A DNA stretch of 64,000 bases, taken from assembly GCA_001939145.1 (NCBI GenBank), contig LSRX01000433.1, positions 444,870 to 508,869 of the forward strand, read 5' to 3'. Of the stretch, positions 10,606-23,176 are shown in pieces. A program made the translations under genes and the position numbers. Under the pieces are notes generated by a model. The model saw only the letters and a program-made list of their open reading frames with translations. It ran no database searches and was not told the origin of the DNA. This DNA is from Symbiodinium microadriaticum (Eukaryota > Sar > Dinophyceae > Suessiales > Symbiodiniaceae). Every line of letters begins with the position of its first letter. The stretch's first letter is position 1.

Positions 10606-13600
10606 TAAGGACTGGAAGCCTTTTGTGTCTGAACTCTACCAGTGTATGCGGGATGGTGATCTTGGGAAGCATCGTGGGGTGAGAACCTTTGGGCTTTCCT
10701 AGAGGATCATGAAAGCTCAAGCTGGTTGGTTGATAGAGCCTCAGGGCCTTACAGTAGGGATTGGGGTCGCGGGGTTCAAGGTAGAATTCTCAAACAGTCG
10801 CCTGGCCCCAAAACTGAAACGAGCTCCCACTTGGAGGGGCCAAGATCCGTGGACCACACCCGCCACGACCGCCGGTCTTCGTGGCCGAAGGCACAGAGGG
10901 CTGGCTGTCGTGCAGGCGAGCTAAAGGATCTGATTTTCAGAGCTTGTCGGTTGATGTTAAGTCGACTCAGCCCCTGTTTCTGAGATTTTCGAGTGTTCTT
11001 CTGACACACCCGCAGGCCGCGTCCCGAGCTCGATGGAACTTCGGCGAGAGGGTCGCGTAGCAGAGCCCGAGGGGGAGGCAGCCCGTGCAGAATGTGTGAT
11101 TTCGTTGCAATAACCGTAGAGTCGTAGAGGTGCAGTCAGTGGGTCATACCGTAGCCTAGGCACTGAGCCCTTGCGACTGTCACAGCACTGTGAAGCCATT
11201 GTGGTGCCTATCCTTGCCTGAATTATGTACATTGAAGTTTTCGCATGCAGTTTCCCGTACCCCAATTTGGACTATATCTCGTACGTATAAGATGTCATTT
11301 CCCTGCCTATTTTTGGCCAAGCTGAAGCCGCTGATCCAACCTCCTAAACCCTGCCTGGATCCTAAACCCTGAACCCGAAACCCTCAAAGCCGAATAATAA
11401 ATAATAGTAGTTATGCTTATTTATTACAATATGTAACAAGAATAATAGTAATGATCACAATACTAGTAATAGTAACAGTAGTAGTGATAGCCTTTGAAAA
11501 CATCTCAAACCCCCAGACTCACCGACTCGATTTCAGATCTTGCCTGGCATTTTCGCGAGTGCACGCGTCAAAAAATATCCAAAGAGGAGCCCACCGTGGA
11601 ACTGCTCAGTCGTGAGGAAGCCGCGTCCCTGGAGATATTGGGTTTTTTTTCTCAGAGGATTCCTAAACTGGGGTTTAGGTTGGTAACTATCAGTACCTCA
11701 ATGAGGGGGTGGGAGGGCTCAGATTTAGGAATCCTTCCAGCAAAGTTTTTAGGTTGTTCATGGCTTCCTTAAACTTATTCTTTGCAAACTTCCACAGGAG
11801 TGTTTGCGCAACCCCTGATACATTTCAACTGCTATTGTAATTGCACTGTAGCCCGCTCCAGCGGAGAAGTACAACCTCAAATATAGGCACCTCAGCAAAA
11901 GGGTTGTTTGATGTTGTTTGTTGCACTTCCCGTCCAGCGATTCAGCCATTTGTGTTGTGCTTCTTTTGGGAATAGCCTCAGAGCCTTTGCATTTCACGGT
12001 TTGGATTTTGGGGTTAGGGTACGGCTTGGGGCTGGGATTTGTTCGGCTTGAGGGTGTATTTGGTTACGAGGCCTTGCAGGCTGGAAGCAAAAAAAAGTTA
12101 GGCCCCCTAAACAGGCATTTTCAGGTCGTGCTTCAAATGAAGCCACAGGCAGTACCTGGTGAGGTCGTACACGCAATAGGAACCAACAGCTGATCCGGAA
12201 GATCCTGGCCACTGCCAGCAACGGCGCACAAGCACCAACCGCAAAAAAGCAAGAACTGACTAAGCCCGAGCTGCTCCAAGCGTCTTTGACTGCAAGGCTC
12301 CCACATTTAATGGATCAAAAACAGCGCTTCGAGGCCGAGGGAGAGCTTCGCTATCTCACCTTGGGGCGCGCGCGGATGCACCAGGCATGAACTGATGCTG
12401 TAGAGGCTTGAGGTTTTAGGGTCATGCTCTTGAGGAGGAGCTTTCGCCATTTGGTTGCCCAGTTGAGGGTTCAGCTTCTGGAGATGGTGCAGGGAGATGT
12501 CACCTCAGCAAGAACCGTCTTGAGCCATCCCGACGCAGCGAAGGTTTTCACAGACAAGGATAAGACAGACGTCTACCTGAAACTTCATGAGCAGGTGCAA
12601 CAAAACGGCAGCCGGTACCATAGCCGTATCACCATCTTCAAGATGTAGCCGGCCTTATCTTAACCCCAAAGCCCCAAAAACACGATAATCCCTTGAAGTC
12701 ACCTAAACAGAACCTGAATGAACAGAACCCTTATAGAACTCCTATGGAACCCGAAGCTGCCATCCGAGCGCCCCCTCGGCCGAAGAAGCCTCCACTCGCA
12801 AAACCTAGCCCTCTCAGAGCCGAAGATCGCATGAGGTCTCGAAAACTGCTGACAAGTTTTCGGAAGTCTTTCGACATGAGGTTTAGGCTTCAGGGTTCAG
12901 GTAGGGCTTTAGGGCCTAATGGTAGGGTGGTATTCGGTTTCGCTCAAACCCCAACATGCCAAACTCCATGGGAAAATGGATTCCATGTTGGCCCTGGATG
13001 CTCGTGCTTCGCAAAGGTGTCTGAGGCATAGCCCAGTTGTCCAAATCGTTCAAGCTGACGTCGCCGAAACCTTGAGTCGATAAACAGCTAGGAGGAGATA
13101 AAATGAGCTTCTGCTGCTCTGTATAATTGTAACACTGTAGGCTAGCGTCGCTTGGATCCTCGCAAAGGTGCTTGCGAGTTGCGAAGGGCAAAAACATGCC
13201 AAAACACTCGGGGACAAGTGACCCTTACCCTTTTACCCTTAAGTCCAAACCCTAAAGCTGATGAGCCAAACAAGCCTTTCAAAAACCTTCAACCATATAG
13301 GCCCTAACCGATACTATGCGCTACAACCCGAAACGAAGCCCACGAGCATCAACACCCCAAAGCCCCCATACTTCATCCCAGAAACCCTTAGTCCCTTAAC
13401 CCTAAACCCTTAATCCCTTAAACCCCCAGAATGCCCTAAACCACCGGAGCCGAACATTCCCCAAAGAACTGCCCAAGATATCATTGCGCCCTTAATACCC
13501 TGAGCCGCAAAACCTTCAAGCCCTCTGGAAAAAACCTAAGCCACACTCCTCCCCCAACGCCTACAACCCTAAAGCCTGAACCTTCCAGCCTTTTTTGTGC

Positions 13601-13881
13601 AGCATCGGATTCTGTAGCCCCCACACAGCGACCTACTGTGCTTGCTATGGCTTGCGATGGGGGAGTCAGAGAAAGACCCTAAGGACAACTCCTCTTCACC
13701 CTAAACCCAAAACCACCTTGAACCCTACACCTGCTTCGGTAGACGGAAAAAAGGTGCTGGAAAAACCTGCACCCTGAGCAAACTCCTTTTCTGCACGCAG
13801 GAGCATTCCTTGAGCCAAATCCAGGAGCTCGTGGAAGATGCAGCGCGCCAGGCCAAGTCAGCTTGGGGCTTTGATGCTTAA
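10606..13881 (+). CDS. seven-exon gene, helical protein of unknown function (5' end open)
   Basis: Exons are 10606-10678, 10845-10911, 11016-11093, 11537-11641, 12164-12384, 12463-12594 and 13801-13881, the last ending in TAA. All junction phases agree; donors are GT (exons 1, 3, 4, 6) or GC (exons 2, 5). Exon 1 reads KDWKPFVSELYQCMRDGDLG; exon 2 is Pro-rich (RGPHPPRPPVFVAEGTEGWL); exons 3-6 are charged and predicted helical (REGRVAEPEGEAARAE, SKEEPTVELLSREEAASLEI, LPHLMDQKQRFEAEGELRYL, DAAKVFTDKDKTDVYLKLHE). The end reads QIQELVEDAARQAKSAWGFD. There is no signal peptide or membrane segment in the visible part. I do not recognise the family; coiled-coil or adaptor roles are only guesses. The 12463 acceptor could instead be 12475. 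Confidence 0.65.
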
Positions 13882-13884
13882 TAA

Positions 13885-14611
13885 GCATAATAAATACATA
13901 TACATATACATAAACATGTACATATACATGTACATATACATATATACACACATATATATATATCTACACATTAACTCTCTCACTTACTCACTCATTCATT
14001 ATTTCATGCATGCATTCTTTCAGTCATTGGTTCATTCATTCATTCATTCATTCATTCGTTTGTTCGTTCGTTCGTTCATTCATGCATACATTTTTTCCAT
14101 ATATTCGTTTGTAAGTTTTATTGGGTTATTGTGCCTACGCTCATAGTTATGTTTGTATACACATGTATATATGTATCTAGAATGTCTCAGTCAATAGCTA
14201 CTTATCTATCTATCTGTCTACCTATCTATCTATTTATACACATGTATATATATATATATATATGTGTGTGTGTGCTCATGTTATGTGTATGTGGGCATGT
14301 GTGTCCACTTGTGTACTCATACTTGTACTTACATTCACATCGACATGTGTAACACAGTTCTGCACACCCACACATATGTACACATGTGTATACGCATTTA
14401 TGTGGAGAAATGTTTATGTTTATTGCTATATCTGTTGGTTTGCATGCTTAGACACTCATGTACGTATATATGCACCTATATATATATATACACATACACA
14501 CATACACACGTTCATGTACATTGTAGGTGTGTGTGTGTGGCTATGTATAATATGCATATATATATATAGATATGTATACATACATATACATATAGATATG
14601 TATATATATAT

Positions 14612-14645
<34 letters not shown>

Positions 14646-14720
14646 CTGTGTGTGTGTGTGCGTGTACAGTGCAGGTAGGTGTGTGTGTGTGTGGGTATGT
14701 GTGTGTATATGTATATCATG
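13885..14720. repeat. compound AT/GT/CATT microsatellite
   Basis: Runs of ACATAT, CATT, TATC, TA and GT units with only short non-repeat stretches. ORFs here are Tyr/Ile/His/Cys artefacts. Confidence 0.9.
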
Positions 14721-16018
14721 GATTTAAGGCTTCTTGCGCCAATTGTGTTTAAGGCTCTGGGTTTTTGGGTAGGTTTGGAGTCTTCAGCGCGTCAGGATAC
14801 ATAGGACATAGGTTTTAGAGATTTTAGAGTAGATGACTATGGGGCTGACAGGGATTCAGGGGTTGGGCTTCGAGTTTCAAGGGGGTTCGGGCTTCGGAGC
14901 TTCTGAGGGCTTTGGGCTTAAGGCTGGCAGCATTTATCCAACCACAGCAGCCACAGCACTGTCGAAAATCAAGACGGTATCATGATGCAATATCTCTAAG
15001 GCGTAAACCCGACAAACCTAGCGCCCTAAGTTTAACCCCCCCCCCCCGCCTCCGCCAGCTCGGGGCCGCTGTGTTCATCCTGAATACCGCCTCACCCCGA
15101 ACTCCTGACCTGTAAGCTAAAGCTAAGAAGACTCTAAGGTTCTATACTTGAGGAATGTATTCTTTGAGGCTTAAGAGTACGTTGGTACCCAGATCCCCGG
15201 AAAGATCTAGAAAGGAGGTCCCTTAATGGGGGGTTCCCTATCAAGTACCCTGCAGTGGGCTTTGGGTAAGGCCCCGTAATGCAGCCGTGTTGGAGTCTCT
15301 GGGTAAAAATTCATGCTTCACTTGGGTGTTCCTTGGGAGTTCTTTGTTATCTTCTCCAACACGTTCCAGCTTCATGGTTGTAGTACAAGTCCAAAGGCTT
15401 GCTGGTAGATACACTTTATTTTCGTTGCCAGAGCGCTTGCAGAAACTCCCAAGCCCTTAAATCCCACCCATAAACTAAAACCCACAACCCCCTAAGTCCA
15501 AATCTCTAAAGACATCTCAAGGTTTTCAAAACCAAATCCCTTAACACCCTGGCCCAAAATCCTAAACCCTAGACCTGAACCTGAACCCTAAACCTATAAA
15601 CCTGAACCTATTCAAAAACCACGGAAGGCCGAGCGCGGAGCCCTCGAAGCCGAGGTGGGGCCAGAGATTTTTCTGTGCGTCACAGGCTCTATGTTTCGTT
15701 ATAAGTAAAAATATGTATATGTATATATATATATATATGTACATGTGTATATAAATATATATATATATAAATGTATAAGCAACACAAGCATAAACACGAA
15801 AACCTAGGTACCTGAGGGGGGTAGCATATATATATATACACATATCTGTACACACACACAAATATGTTTTCTTCTGGTTCTCTGGACACTCTTTCCAACT
15901 TGAGCCACACATGATGCTGCGTGAATTCCACCGGAAATGCCAAATACAATCACGCAGCCATTGGGGTCCAAGTGAGATTGCTTTCGAAAGGCGCCACTTG
16001 TTTGAACGACGCCTTCTC
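14721..16018. other. spacer upstream of the ankyrin gene
   Basis: Contains telomere-like tracts (near 15555-15605), a poly-C run near 15039, TA/TATG microsatellites at about 15712-15770 and 15825-15845, and the likely 5' leader of the ankyrin gene. The frame is already open from 15911, so a longer N-terminus cannot be excluded. Confidence 0.5.
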
Positions 16019-17368
16019 ATGTCAGAGCCTCCCCTGGGCAACGTCGTGCGCGTCGTTAATGCAGCTACAGGTGATGTTCACCTAGTGCCCACAAACACAG
16101 CTGTTGACATCCGAGGCTTGAAGCAATACTTGGCGAAACTGTCTGGGCGCCCGCGCTTTCAGTTGCGACTCCTTCGGTCAGGGACCGATCAGCTGCTACA
16201 GGATGGAGACGTGCTTGGTTCGGCCGAGTTGCAGTTGGTGGTGATGTCGTATGTCGCACCCACGGAGTCACAGGAGGCGAAGCTGGGCGATGCTGTTCAA
16301 CGCGGTGACGTTGAGGAAGTTGAGCAGCTGCTGCAACTGCCCCGAAGCCCTGATCCCGTCCTGAGCGGCCGCCACGACAGACTGACGCCCATGTTTTTAG
16401 CATGTCGTTTCGGCCATGCCGAAATCGTGAGCTTGTTGCTGGAGGCTAGGGCATCTTGTGAGCAGCCCTGCAAGGGCTATGTACTCGATTTTTTGGACAC
16501 CTTCGCAACCTCACCTCTGGGTGCCGCATGTGCTGAGGGGCATGTTGAAATTGTTAGGTTGCTCTTGCAAGCAGGTGCCCCGCTGTACTCAGCCTGCGGC
16601 GTAGAGCACGACCGCAAATCTGAGCCCGTCGATCTTTGGCCTTTCGACCTAGCGATGTTGCCCTTGCGTGGGCACAAGGAAGTAGCCCAGCTGCTGCTGG
16701 CAGAGCACCGGAGTCGAGGAGTTCCCGGCCCACTTACAGCTAAAGAAGATAAAATGACTCTTGAGTTTGTGGAAGCTGTGCCTTCGGAGATGCTTCGCTT
16801 TTATTTGGATGCTGGCACTCGCCTTGGCGCAGGTGTTCTTGTTGGAGCAGTCCAACGTGCCGACTCGAAGATAGTACACTGGCTGCTGGAAGCTAGCGCT
16901 GACATGAATGGTCGTGATAATGAGTTTTCGGTGACACCTCTGGGGGCATCAGTCAGGCAAGGCAACATCGAGATGGCGCGCTTGCTGCTCGGCATCCGTG
17001 CCGACGTAGATGCTTCGTTTGAGAGAGATGGAGGAGGCCCGATTCTTAAAGAAGCTATTTGCAATGACGACGCTGAAATGGTGCGCCTTCTTGTGGAGTC
17101 CCGTGCCGATGTTGGCAGAGAGTACAAGCTGCTTGATTCTGGACGCAAAACGGTCGTCACACCGCTGCAGCACGCCCTTGCCAGAGGGCGCGAGGAGATT
17201 GTGCAAATTATCCAGAGAAGCACACGTCTCATAGAGCTTCAGTATCCGGAAGCTCTGAAATCCAGCTGCAACCTCGACCATGAAAAGATCGGGTACTCTC
17301 GTGTTGTTTCGTTGCGTCGCGGCCTGGGCAGATCACAAGCAAACCCCGTACGAGCTCATAAGTCCTAA
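16019..17368 (+). CDS. ubiquitin-like domain plus ankyrin-repeat protein
   Basis: A 449-residue ORF. I chose the ATG at 16019 because the ubiquitin-like fold begins seven residues later (VVRVVNAATGDVHLVPTNTA, residues 8-78, with the LKQYLAKLSG helix and QLRLL turn). An upstream in-frame ATG at 15911 would add 36 atypical residues. Ankyrin-type repeats follow at about residues 86-106, 121-145, 163-187, 207-230, 270-295, 304-329, 341-364 and 379-404, with cores such as GHAEIVSLLLEA and GHVEIVRLLLQAGA. These repeats bind other proteins; the partner is unknown. The body is one exon in an intron-rich region. The last residues may be intron read-through: a GT donor at 17293 joins in phase to exons at 17432, 17569 and 17789. 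Confidence 0.85.
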   Translation: MSEPPLGNVVRVVNAATGDVHLVPTNTAVDIRGLKQYLAKLSGRPRFQLRLLRSGTDQLLQDGDVLGSAELQLVVMSYVAPTESQEAKLGDAVQRGDVEEVEQLLQLPRSPDPVLSGRHDRLTPMFLACRFGHAEIVSLLLEARASCEQPCKGYVLDFLDTFATSPLGAACAEGHVEIVRLLLQAGAPLYSACGVEHDRKSEPVDLWPFDLAMLPLRGHKEVAQLLLAEHRSRGVPGPLTAKEDKMTLEFVEAVPSEMLRFYLDAGTRLGAGVLVGAVQRADSKIVHWLLEASADMNGRDNEFSVTPLGASVRQGNIEMARLLLGIRADVDASFERDGGGPILKEAICNDDAEMVRLLVESRADVGREYKLLDSGRKTVVTPLQHALARGREEIVQIIQRSTRLIELQYPEALKSSCNLDHEKIGYSRVVSLRRGLGRSQANPVRAHKS

Positions 17369-17431
17369 GCCCATCAGCCCAAGGCACAGCCATGCTTTCG
17401 GACCTTCCTGCTGGTTTCGTCACTTTGGTAG

Positions 17432-17875
17432 AAAGGGTCACGAGAGGCATGCTATCAAGCTTGGGGATCTCGATGGAAAGTTGCTGCCGGCATGCAGGTA
17501 CCCATGTGTGGATGCGGAGCTCGTAATTTTTGGGTGCAGAATCTAACTTTGATTTCTTGTAGGTGCAGGAAAAATCAAGGCCAGGCTCCGACCTTGCAGC
17601 TCCTGATCCCCCGGACCATCAGTACACAGAATGCAAAAGGCTAAGCAAATGATCACTTTGCCGCAAACTGCCGTCTCCCTAACTTCAGCAGCAAGCCCAA
17701 AAGCCAGAAAATTGAGCTGCCAAACCCGACTCCCGAACCTTACACATGCTGGTTGTCGGAAGCCCGAATCCCCAGTTGGGAAGAGTAGGAGCTGGGCGCC
17801 ACCCTGCGCGCCATCGCCACCTTCCGAAGGGACTTGCCCCAGCTCAAGGAGAAGCACCGCTCTAACGATAGCTAA
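17432..17875 (+). CDS. probable 3' exons of the ankyrin gene
   Basis: Three exon-like segments, 17432-17497, 17569-17632 and 17789-17875, join in phase to each other and to a donor at 17293 within the ankyrin ORF. They read GHERHAIKLGDLDGKLLPAC, NQGQAPTLQLLIPRTISTQN and ELGATLRAIATFRRDLPQLK, and end KEKHRSNDS with TAA. The last segment is clearly coding-like. Alternative frames are open in the first two, so the model is tentative; the alternative is that the ankyrin ORF ends at 17368 and these exons belong to another gene. Confidence 0.5.
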
Positions 17876-20427
17876 GGGCTCATGTACGGGCTTTCTGTGG
17901 GTTCTAGGGGCGTGTCCTGACGGCTCTGTAAGGGGGGCACCCCACGGGTTTCGGGTTTGGGGCGTTAGGATCCGAGAAGGCTCCTCTAGGTACATAATTC
18001 TAGGATCGACGGCACGATTTCATAGCGATCAATGGGCCTATGTCGTAGATGCTTTAGCCGCAAAGGGTTCCGCTATGGTAGGTTTAGGGCTAGTGTGTAT
18101 GCACAACAGAGAGAGGTGCATGGACCCTGAGTCTAAGCTCGCCCAAAGCTTTGCGGACGTATGTTGCTTGCACAAGAGCAACCAAAATCCCGCACCTACT
18201 CCATAGGTGTCCTGCACTATACAGTCACTATACCCTAAACCCTTAACCCTGAACCCTAAACCCTAAAAAGCCTACACTATACTCTTCAACCCTCAGCCCC
18301 GAGGTTTTTCTCCAGGTGTCAAAAGCTCTGCTCGCGAATTCATGAACTGTAGACCTGGCTCCCTGGAACCCAAGTTCCAAGGGTCCACGTACTCCTAGAG
18401 CCTTATACTTTGGTCTGACAAGGAGTCCCTAGCCTATATAATTAGATACTTTGGGGCCTCTCTCTATCTACAGTACAGTATCTGCATGTATAGTATGTAT
18501 ATGTCAATGTGTAATTATGTGTATGTATGTGTATATATATATATATATATGTATACACATACATAATATGTTTACATGTATATACGCATATCCAATGTAC
18601 ATACACATGTACATAGCATCTAGACCCCTCGGTCTTTGCAGGTCGAATGCAGGATTCAGGGCCCACGAAGCTTACGTAAAAACCGAGCTTGAAGCAGAAC
18701 ACACTTCTTCATCACGGCTTGCACGGTTTAGGGTTTAGGGTCCCTAAACCCTAAACCGTGGTCTGGGGTCTGTTTTGGGTCTTCGCGCCTTCGGGCTTGC
18801 AGGGTGTATAGTGTTTAAGGGTGTATTCCGACTTCCAACCTGCAATCGATGCTGCTAGTATCCGAAAGCCACGTCCCTCACCAGCAGGCAATATAAGGTG
18901 GCATAGAAGCCGAAGTGCTTACCGATACGATTCCTTACGGTTCTATGTTGTAGTAACATACACCCCAAAGCCCTATTCAAATTTTTATGTTTACTATATT
19001 GGGTTGGATGCTTCGGGGAAGCTTTTGCCACAAACCGTGCATATGGCAGAGCCTCCGAGCACCAACAGTTTAGGGTTTATGATAACAAGAGCCTCCGACA
19101 GTTGGCAGCCGTATCGATAAAAGGACTTTCAACAAAACGACGAATAGTGGCCTACACCCCGACCCCTTGATCGTTTTGCGCGGATCTGGCATGCCCATTG
19201 TGTCCCAGGTGTCTGGAGCTTAGCTAAATAAACCTAAACTCTGGATACCTTCAGGGACATCTAAAGCAACATAGTCTGCTCCGATATTCCTCAAGTATCA
19301 TCTAACATGGAGGCGCCAAAGCCACCTGCCTTGTCAGAAGCAAATCGGCACGATCGCTGACACACTGCTGGGACGAGGGCTGGACCTGCAGGCGCAGATG
19401 CACCGTAAAGCATGGGAGATGACATGAGATTCGGGGAGTCGTGATTCTGTAGAGTTGTATAAGTGTCATACCGCAATTTAGAGCCTCTCTTGCGGCACTT
19501 ATACCTCATACCCTGCAAGATAGCCTCCGAGTTGCAGGATGACACGGCGAGTTACCACTGCAGCGAGGAGTGAATGAATCGCGTCTTTGCCGTAGCACTG
19601 TGGCTCCAGTCCGTCAGCAGCTACATTGCCACACTCCGTCGCCACACAAGATGGCGTCAGAAGATTTGCCCACAGTGCGGCTTGGCACTGCGCGCCAATC
19701 CGAAGGCGTGTTTTGCGGGAAGTGGAAGCCCTGCCTGGCTCATGGGTCCTTTTACTTGGCTAGCTGGGGTTTTAATGTCGGTGCTTTAGGCTTAGGGCAT
19801 GTGCTTGGCCTTCTCAGGAAGCGTAGGAATATGTACACCGGCACGATGAGTTTATGTGGCGGATGTGGCGTTGCTTTTCCGGTTTGCAGAAAATTTCTGG
19901 GGGTCGCACTCTCTTGTTCGAGGATCTTCCTGCGTCGGAATCGGTACGAGTGGCTGTGCCTACCCGGTCTACCCCGTTGAACTCTGTGTTTTTGCCGCGG
20001 TATCGCACTAGTCTCGCTGAAGCTTCGTGAACCGTCAAGTCGTACAGGTGGTCTGTGAGCTCCACGGAAACCGTCTGGAATCCGCCCAAATTTGCGAATG
20101 GCATGCCTGCTGGCTTTCACAGAACCAGAACTGCATGAGTGACAGTCGGTCTCCAGTGAGTCGTACCTTGACGTGACCACCCTCCCTCTCCTCTCCTCCC
20201 CCCAAGAACATTCCCCAAGGAAGCGAACACAAGTAGAGTCCCGACTCCGAGTACTCTGGGAGAACGAGGAATGAACCTCAAACCTTGAACTCCTCCGGAC
20301 GAAACCTAGATCTACCAACTCCTAAGAAACCGAGAATCCCTGGCAAACCTGGTAAACGCAGCCTGAAACTTGTTGCGATGACGGTGGCGCCATGCATGTC
20401 CAGAAAGACACACGCACACGCACACGC

Positions 20428-20459
<32 letters not shown>

Positions 20460-20882
20460 TTACTTTTCTCAATGAATACCATGATTAAGGTTAAGGTTGC
20501 CAAGATACGTGTATTCTCTGTTCTTGACCTTATGACTATGACTATGACTATCAGTACCATTCTTGGAATCTGCACCAGGTACTCGCGCGAGCTACTGATA
20601 TTGCTTCTGGTTGACGTTGTCATAACTTTGGTGCTGCGACCGTCGTGCTAGCAGCTGTTCCCATTATGTTCATGAATTATAGGAACCTGCTTGAGCATCT
20701 CCTGGTGGTGTACTATTAAGGTCCTAAAGTAACAAATGACTATGAGCATCGTTCTTGCTTTATGAGAGTCCCAATGCCCATGACTGTGCAGGCGGAGCTC
20801 TGATTTCCGTCGAAGGCTTCGCAGCTGGAGTCGGGGGTTCGGGTTAAGGAGAAGACGCCGCACCCCCGTCGCAGGGTGAATA
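17876..20882. other. spacer with microsatellites, telomere palindrome and weak ORFs
   Basis: TA/TATG microsatellite at about 18480-18615; perfect telomere-type inverted repeat at 18722-18760; (CACACG)n(CA)n at about 20404-20458. A short ATG exon candidate near 19307 (MEAPKPPALSEANRHD) ends at a GC donor. The ORF 19574-19789 starts with a hydrophobic, signal-like stretch (MNRVFAVALWLQSVSSYIAT) followed by a CPQC motif, but has no other support. Confidence 0.4.
18722..18760. repeat. head-to-head telomere-type palindrome
   Basis: Arms 18722-18740 and 18742-18760 are perfect inverted copies of two TTTAGGG units plus CACGG, with a one-base spacer. Confidence 0.9.
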
Positions 20883-21110
20883 ATGGCTTGTCAGGTTCTT
20901 GGATCTTGGAAGGTGGATGAAATCCCTCCCACTACGGATGCTTCAGCGCGGTAAGCACTATTGGGTTGAGCATGTGCCCTGAATTTTCAAGCGCTGAGCC
21001 AAATCCGTGAATACGACACCTTGAAGCCGAACGCTCGGAAACTTGATACTGAGAACTCTAGCATCAGCTACCATAGCAATACCATGCAGCAGCTGCAGCT
21101 GCTGCTGGTG
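20883..21110 (+). CDS. candidate gene start, two exons
   Basis: ATG at 20883 opens an exon to 20950 (MACQVLGSWKVDEIPPTTDA) with a GTAAGC donor. A phase-matched exon begins at 20999 (QIREYDTLKPNARKLDTENS) and stays open to 21443, though beyond about 21110 it degenerates into CAC/ATC-rich sequence that may be intron. Function unknown. Confidence 0.4.
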
Positions 21111-21847
21111 CGAATTGCCATCGTCAGCACCACAGTCACTACCCGCGCCGGCGACGTCGTAGGCACCAGCGCGGGCACCGCCACAACCACAACCACCTCC
21201 GCCGTCACACCCGCACCAGCCCCGCCGCTGTCACCACTACCAGGACCACCGCCATGGTCTGGTCATCACAGGCACCTCCACTACCATCATCATGAGAATC
21301 ATCACCGCCGTTGTATCACTGACGCTCTACTATTTTGCGGCATCATGGCAGCATCCAGCATCATCACTCATTACTATGAAAGTTTCATCATCACTACGAC
21401 CATTCGACTGTTAGTCAAACTCGTCACCATTGACACCCCCTGACCACACCATCGGCATCATCACGATCCGCATCATCATCCGCTTCGTTCGTCTGCATCT
21501 TTATTATTCTTGTGCTCGTTGTCAGCAGCAGCCTCGTTAAAGCCATTAGCATGGTCACACAGCTTTACTATTGCTGCAGCTTCTGCCACTACCTTGGCTG
21601 CAGCAGCTCGCAGCAACGAAAAAGTGCGGGCAAATCTAGGCACATGATTCCTCCGTGATGACAAACAATCGTGGCTAGACCCAGCGCAACATGATGAACC
21701 CACTGCCAGGTGGCGCCTGTGACAAAGAGATCGAATCCCAGCGCCTTGCCAAAGCATGCTTGCTACGCGTCTATGCCAAAGCGCGCGAAAACGTATCAGG
21801 CCAGGCTTCGGGACTGCTGGTGGTGATCGTGCTGCAGAAGATGAAAA

Positions 21848-21879
<32 letters not shown>

Positions 21880-23000
21880 ATTCTCATTACGCTATTGATG
21901 ATGATGGTGAGGAAGAAGATGAAGACGAGCTTGGTAAATAATCCCTTCCCCCTAATATTAAAACGCCCCCCCCCCTCCCCCTAATATTAAAATTGGATTT
22001 CGGGGGTTCCATTTTAATATTATGGGGGTTTTGGACGCACCCGGGTAGGACTGCAACTAATGAATTATGTTTGGGTTGAATCAGACAGTCAGGCACAGTC
22101 AGACACAACGACCGCTTCCTACGCAGCCGTTCCGGCTGTAGAGCAGACAGTCAAATTAGACAGCCAGCCCCAAATAAGTGATTAAGTAACACCCCCCCCA
22201 AATATTAAAACTCTAAGCCCTCACTTCCTAATGGATTAATTAGCTATTTACTTAATCCTTTCAGGCAAACCTCTTCCCTTAACCCCTAAGCTCTAAAGCC
22301 TTCAACCCTAAACCTTAATTAATTAAGCCCCTGACCCCTGAGCCCCAGAGCCTTAAACCCTACAGCCCTCTCCTTTCGGTTTAGTACTACTGTAGTCTTC
22401 CCTCTAGTAAAACTCATACAATCCTAGGCCCCCCCTAATGATTTTAATTAACTTTTAATTGTGGGCCCGAAACCCTAAAATTTTTGGGGGCGGCAATTTT
22501 AATACTAGGGGGGATTTAATATTAGTGGGAAGCGATTATCACGCTGTTTATTAGGTTATTTGTTTACTTTGCTTATTTATTTACTTATTTATTATTTGTT
22601 TGTGTTTGTAATGTTATTTTTCATTACCGTCATTTTCTGACTATTGTTATTATCGTGTTGCTATTTTTATTCTAGTGATGATGATGGTGGTGGTGGTGGT
22701 GGTGGTGCTGCTGCTGCTGGTGATGAAGAAGGAGACTACAATGCTTATGCTGCTGTTGTTGATGACAGCGATGAAAATGATGACGATGACGATGATGATG
22801 ATGATGATGATGGTGGTGGTTGTGATGGGTGCGAGTATGATGTTGGTAATGGTGATGGTGATGATGATAGTGGTGGTGATGATCATTATTGTGACGATGA
22901 CGATGATGATGATGATGATGATGGCGGTGGCGACGGTTATGGTGATGCTGGTGATCATGATGATGATGATGATGATGACCCAGGCACGACTCAGGCACAG
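21111..23000. other. microsatellite-rich spacer
   Basis: CAC/ATC-rich sequence at 21120-21480, (GATG)n at about 21840-21930, poly-C runs near 21965-21980 and 22192-22200, and a GAT/GGT array at 22675-22980. Poly-Asp, poly-His and poly-Met ORFs here are repeat artefacts. A repeated piece, CCCCTAATATTAAAA, occurs near 21949 and 21977. Confidence 0.6.
22675..22980. repeat. GAT/GGT trinucleotide array
   Basis: About 300 bp of GATGATGGTGGT-type repeats, open in several frames on both strands. Confidence 0.9.
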
Positions 23001-23135
23001 GAGAGACCAAATGCGAACTTACATCGATTCATACTGGTAGCAAAGATCCCGGACAAATTCGCGGCAGAGCTCTCTCTAGTGAGCCCGGCCGGGCGATTGA
23101 ATCGCTTGTTATATCCTCGTCGCACAAGACCCTGA
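23001..23135 (+). CDS. candidate terminal exon
   Basis: After AG at 22999-23000 there are 44 open codons ending in TGA: ERPNANLHRFILVAKIPDKF followed by AAELSLVSPAGRLNRLLYP. It directly follows the GAT/GGT array but has normal composition. Confidence 0.35.
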   Translation, partial: ERPNANLHRFILVAKIPDKFAAELSLVSPAGRLNRLLYPRRTRP

Positions 23136-23176
23136 GCCCAAGGCCTTAAACTGCACTCTCATAGAGGGCTCTTCAT

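Noticed and set aside
14131-14719. Tyr/His/Thr/Cys ORFs up to 138 codons
   Set aside because: Low-complexity translations of AT/GT repeats.
22644-23135. Asp/Gly-rich ORF of 163 codons and its antisense His/Ile ORFs
   Set aside because: The first two thirds are a GAT/GGT microsatellite open in many frames; only the tail after 23001 looks like real coding sequence.
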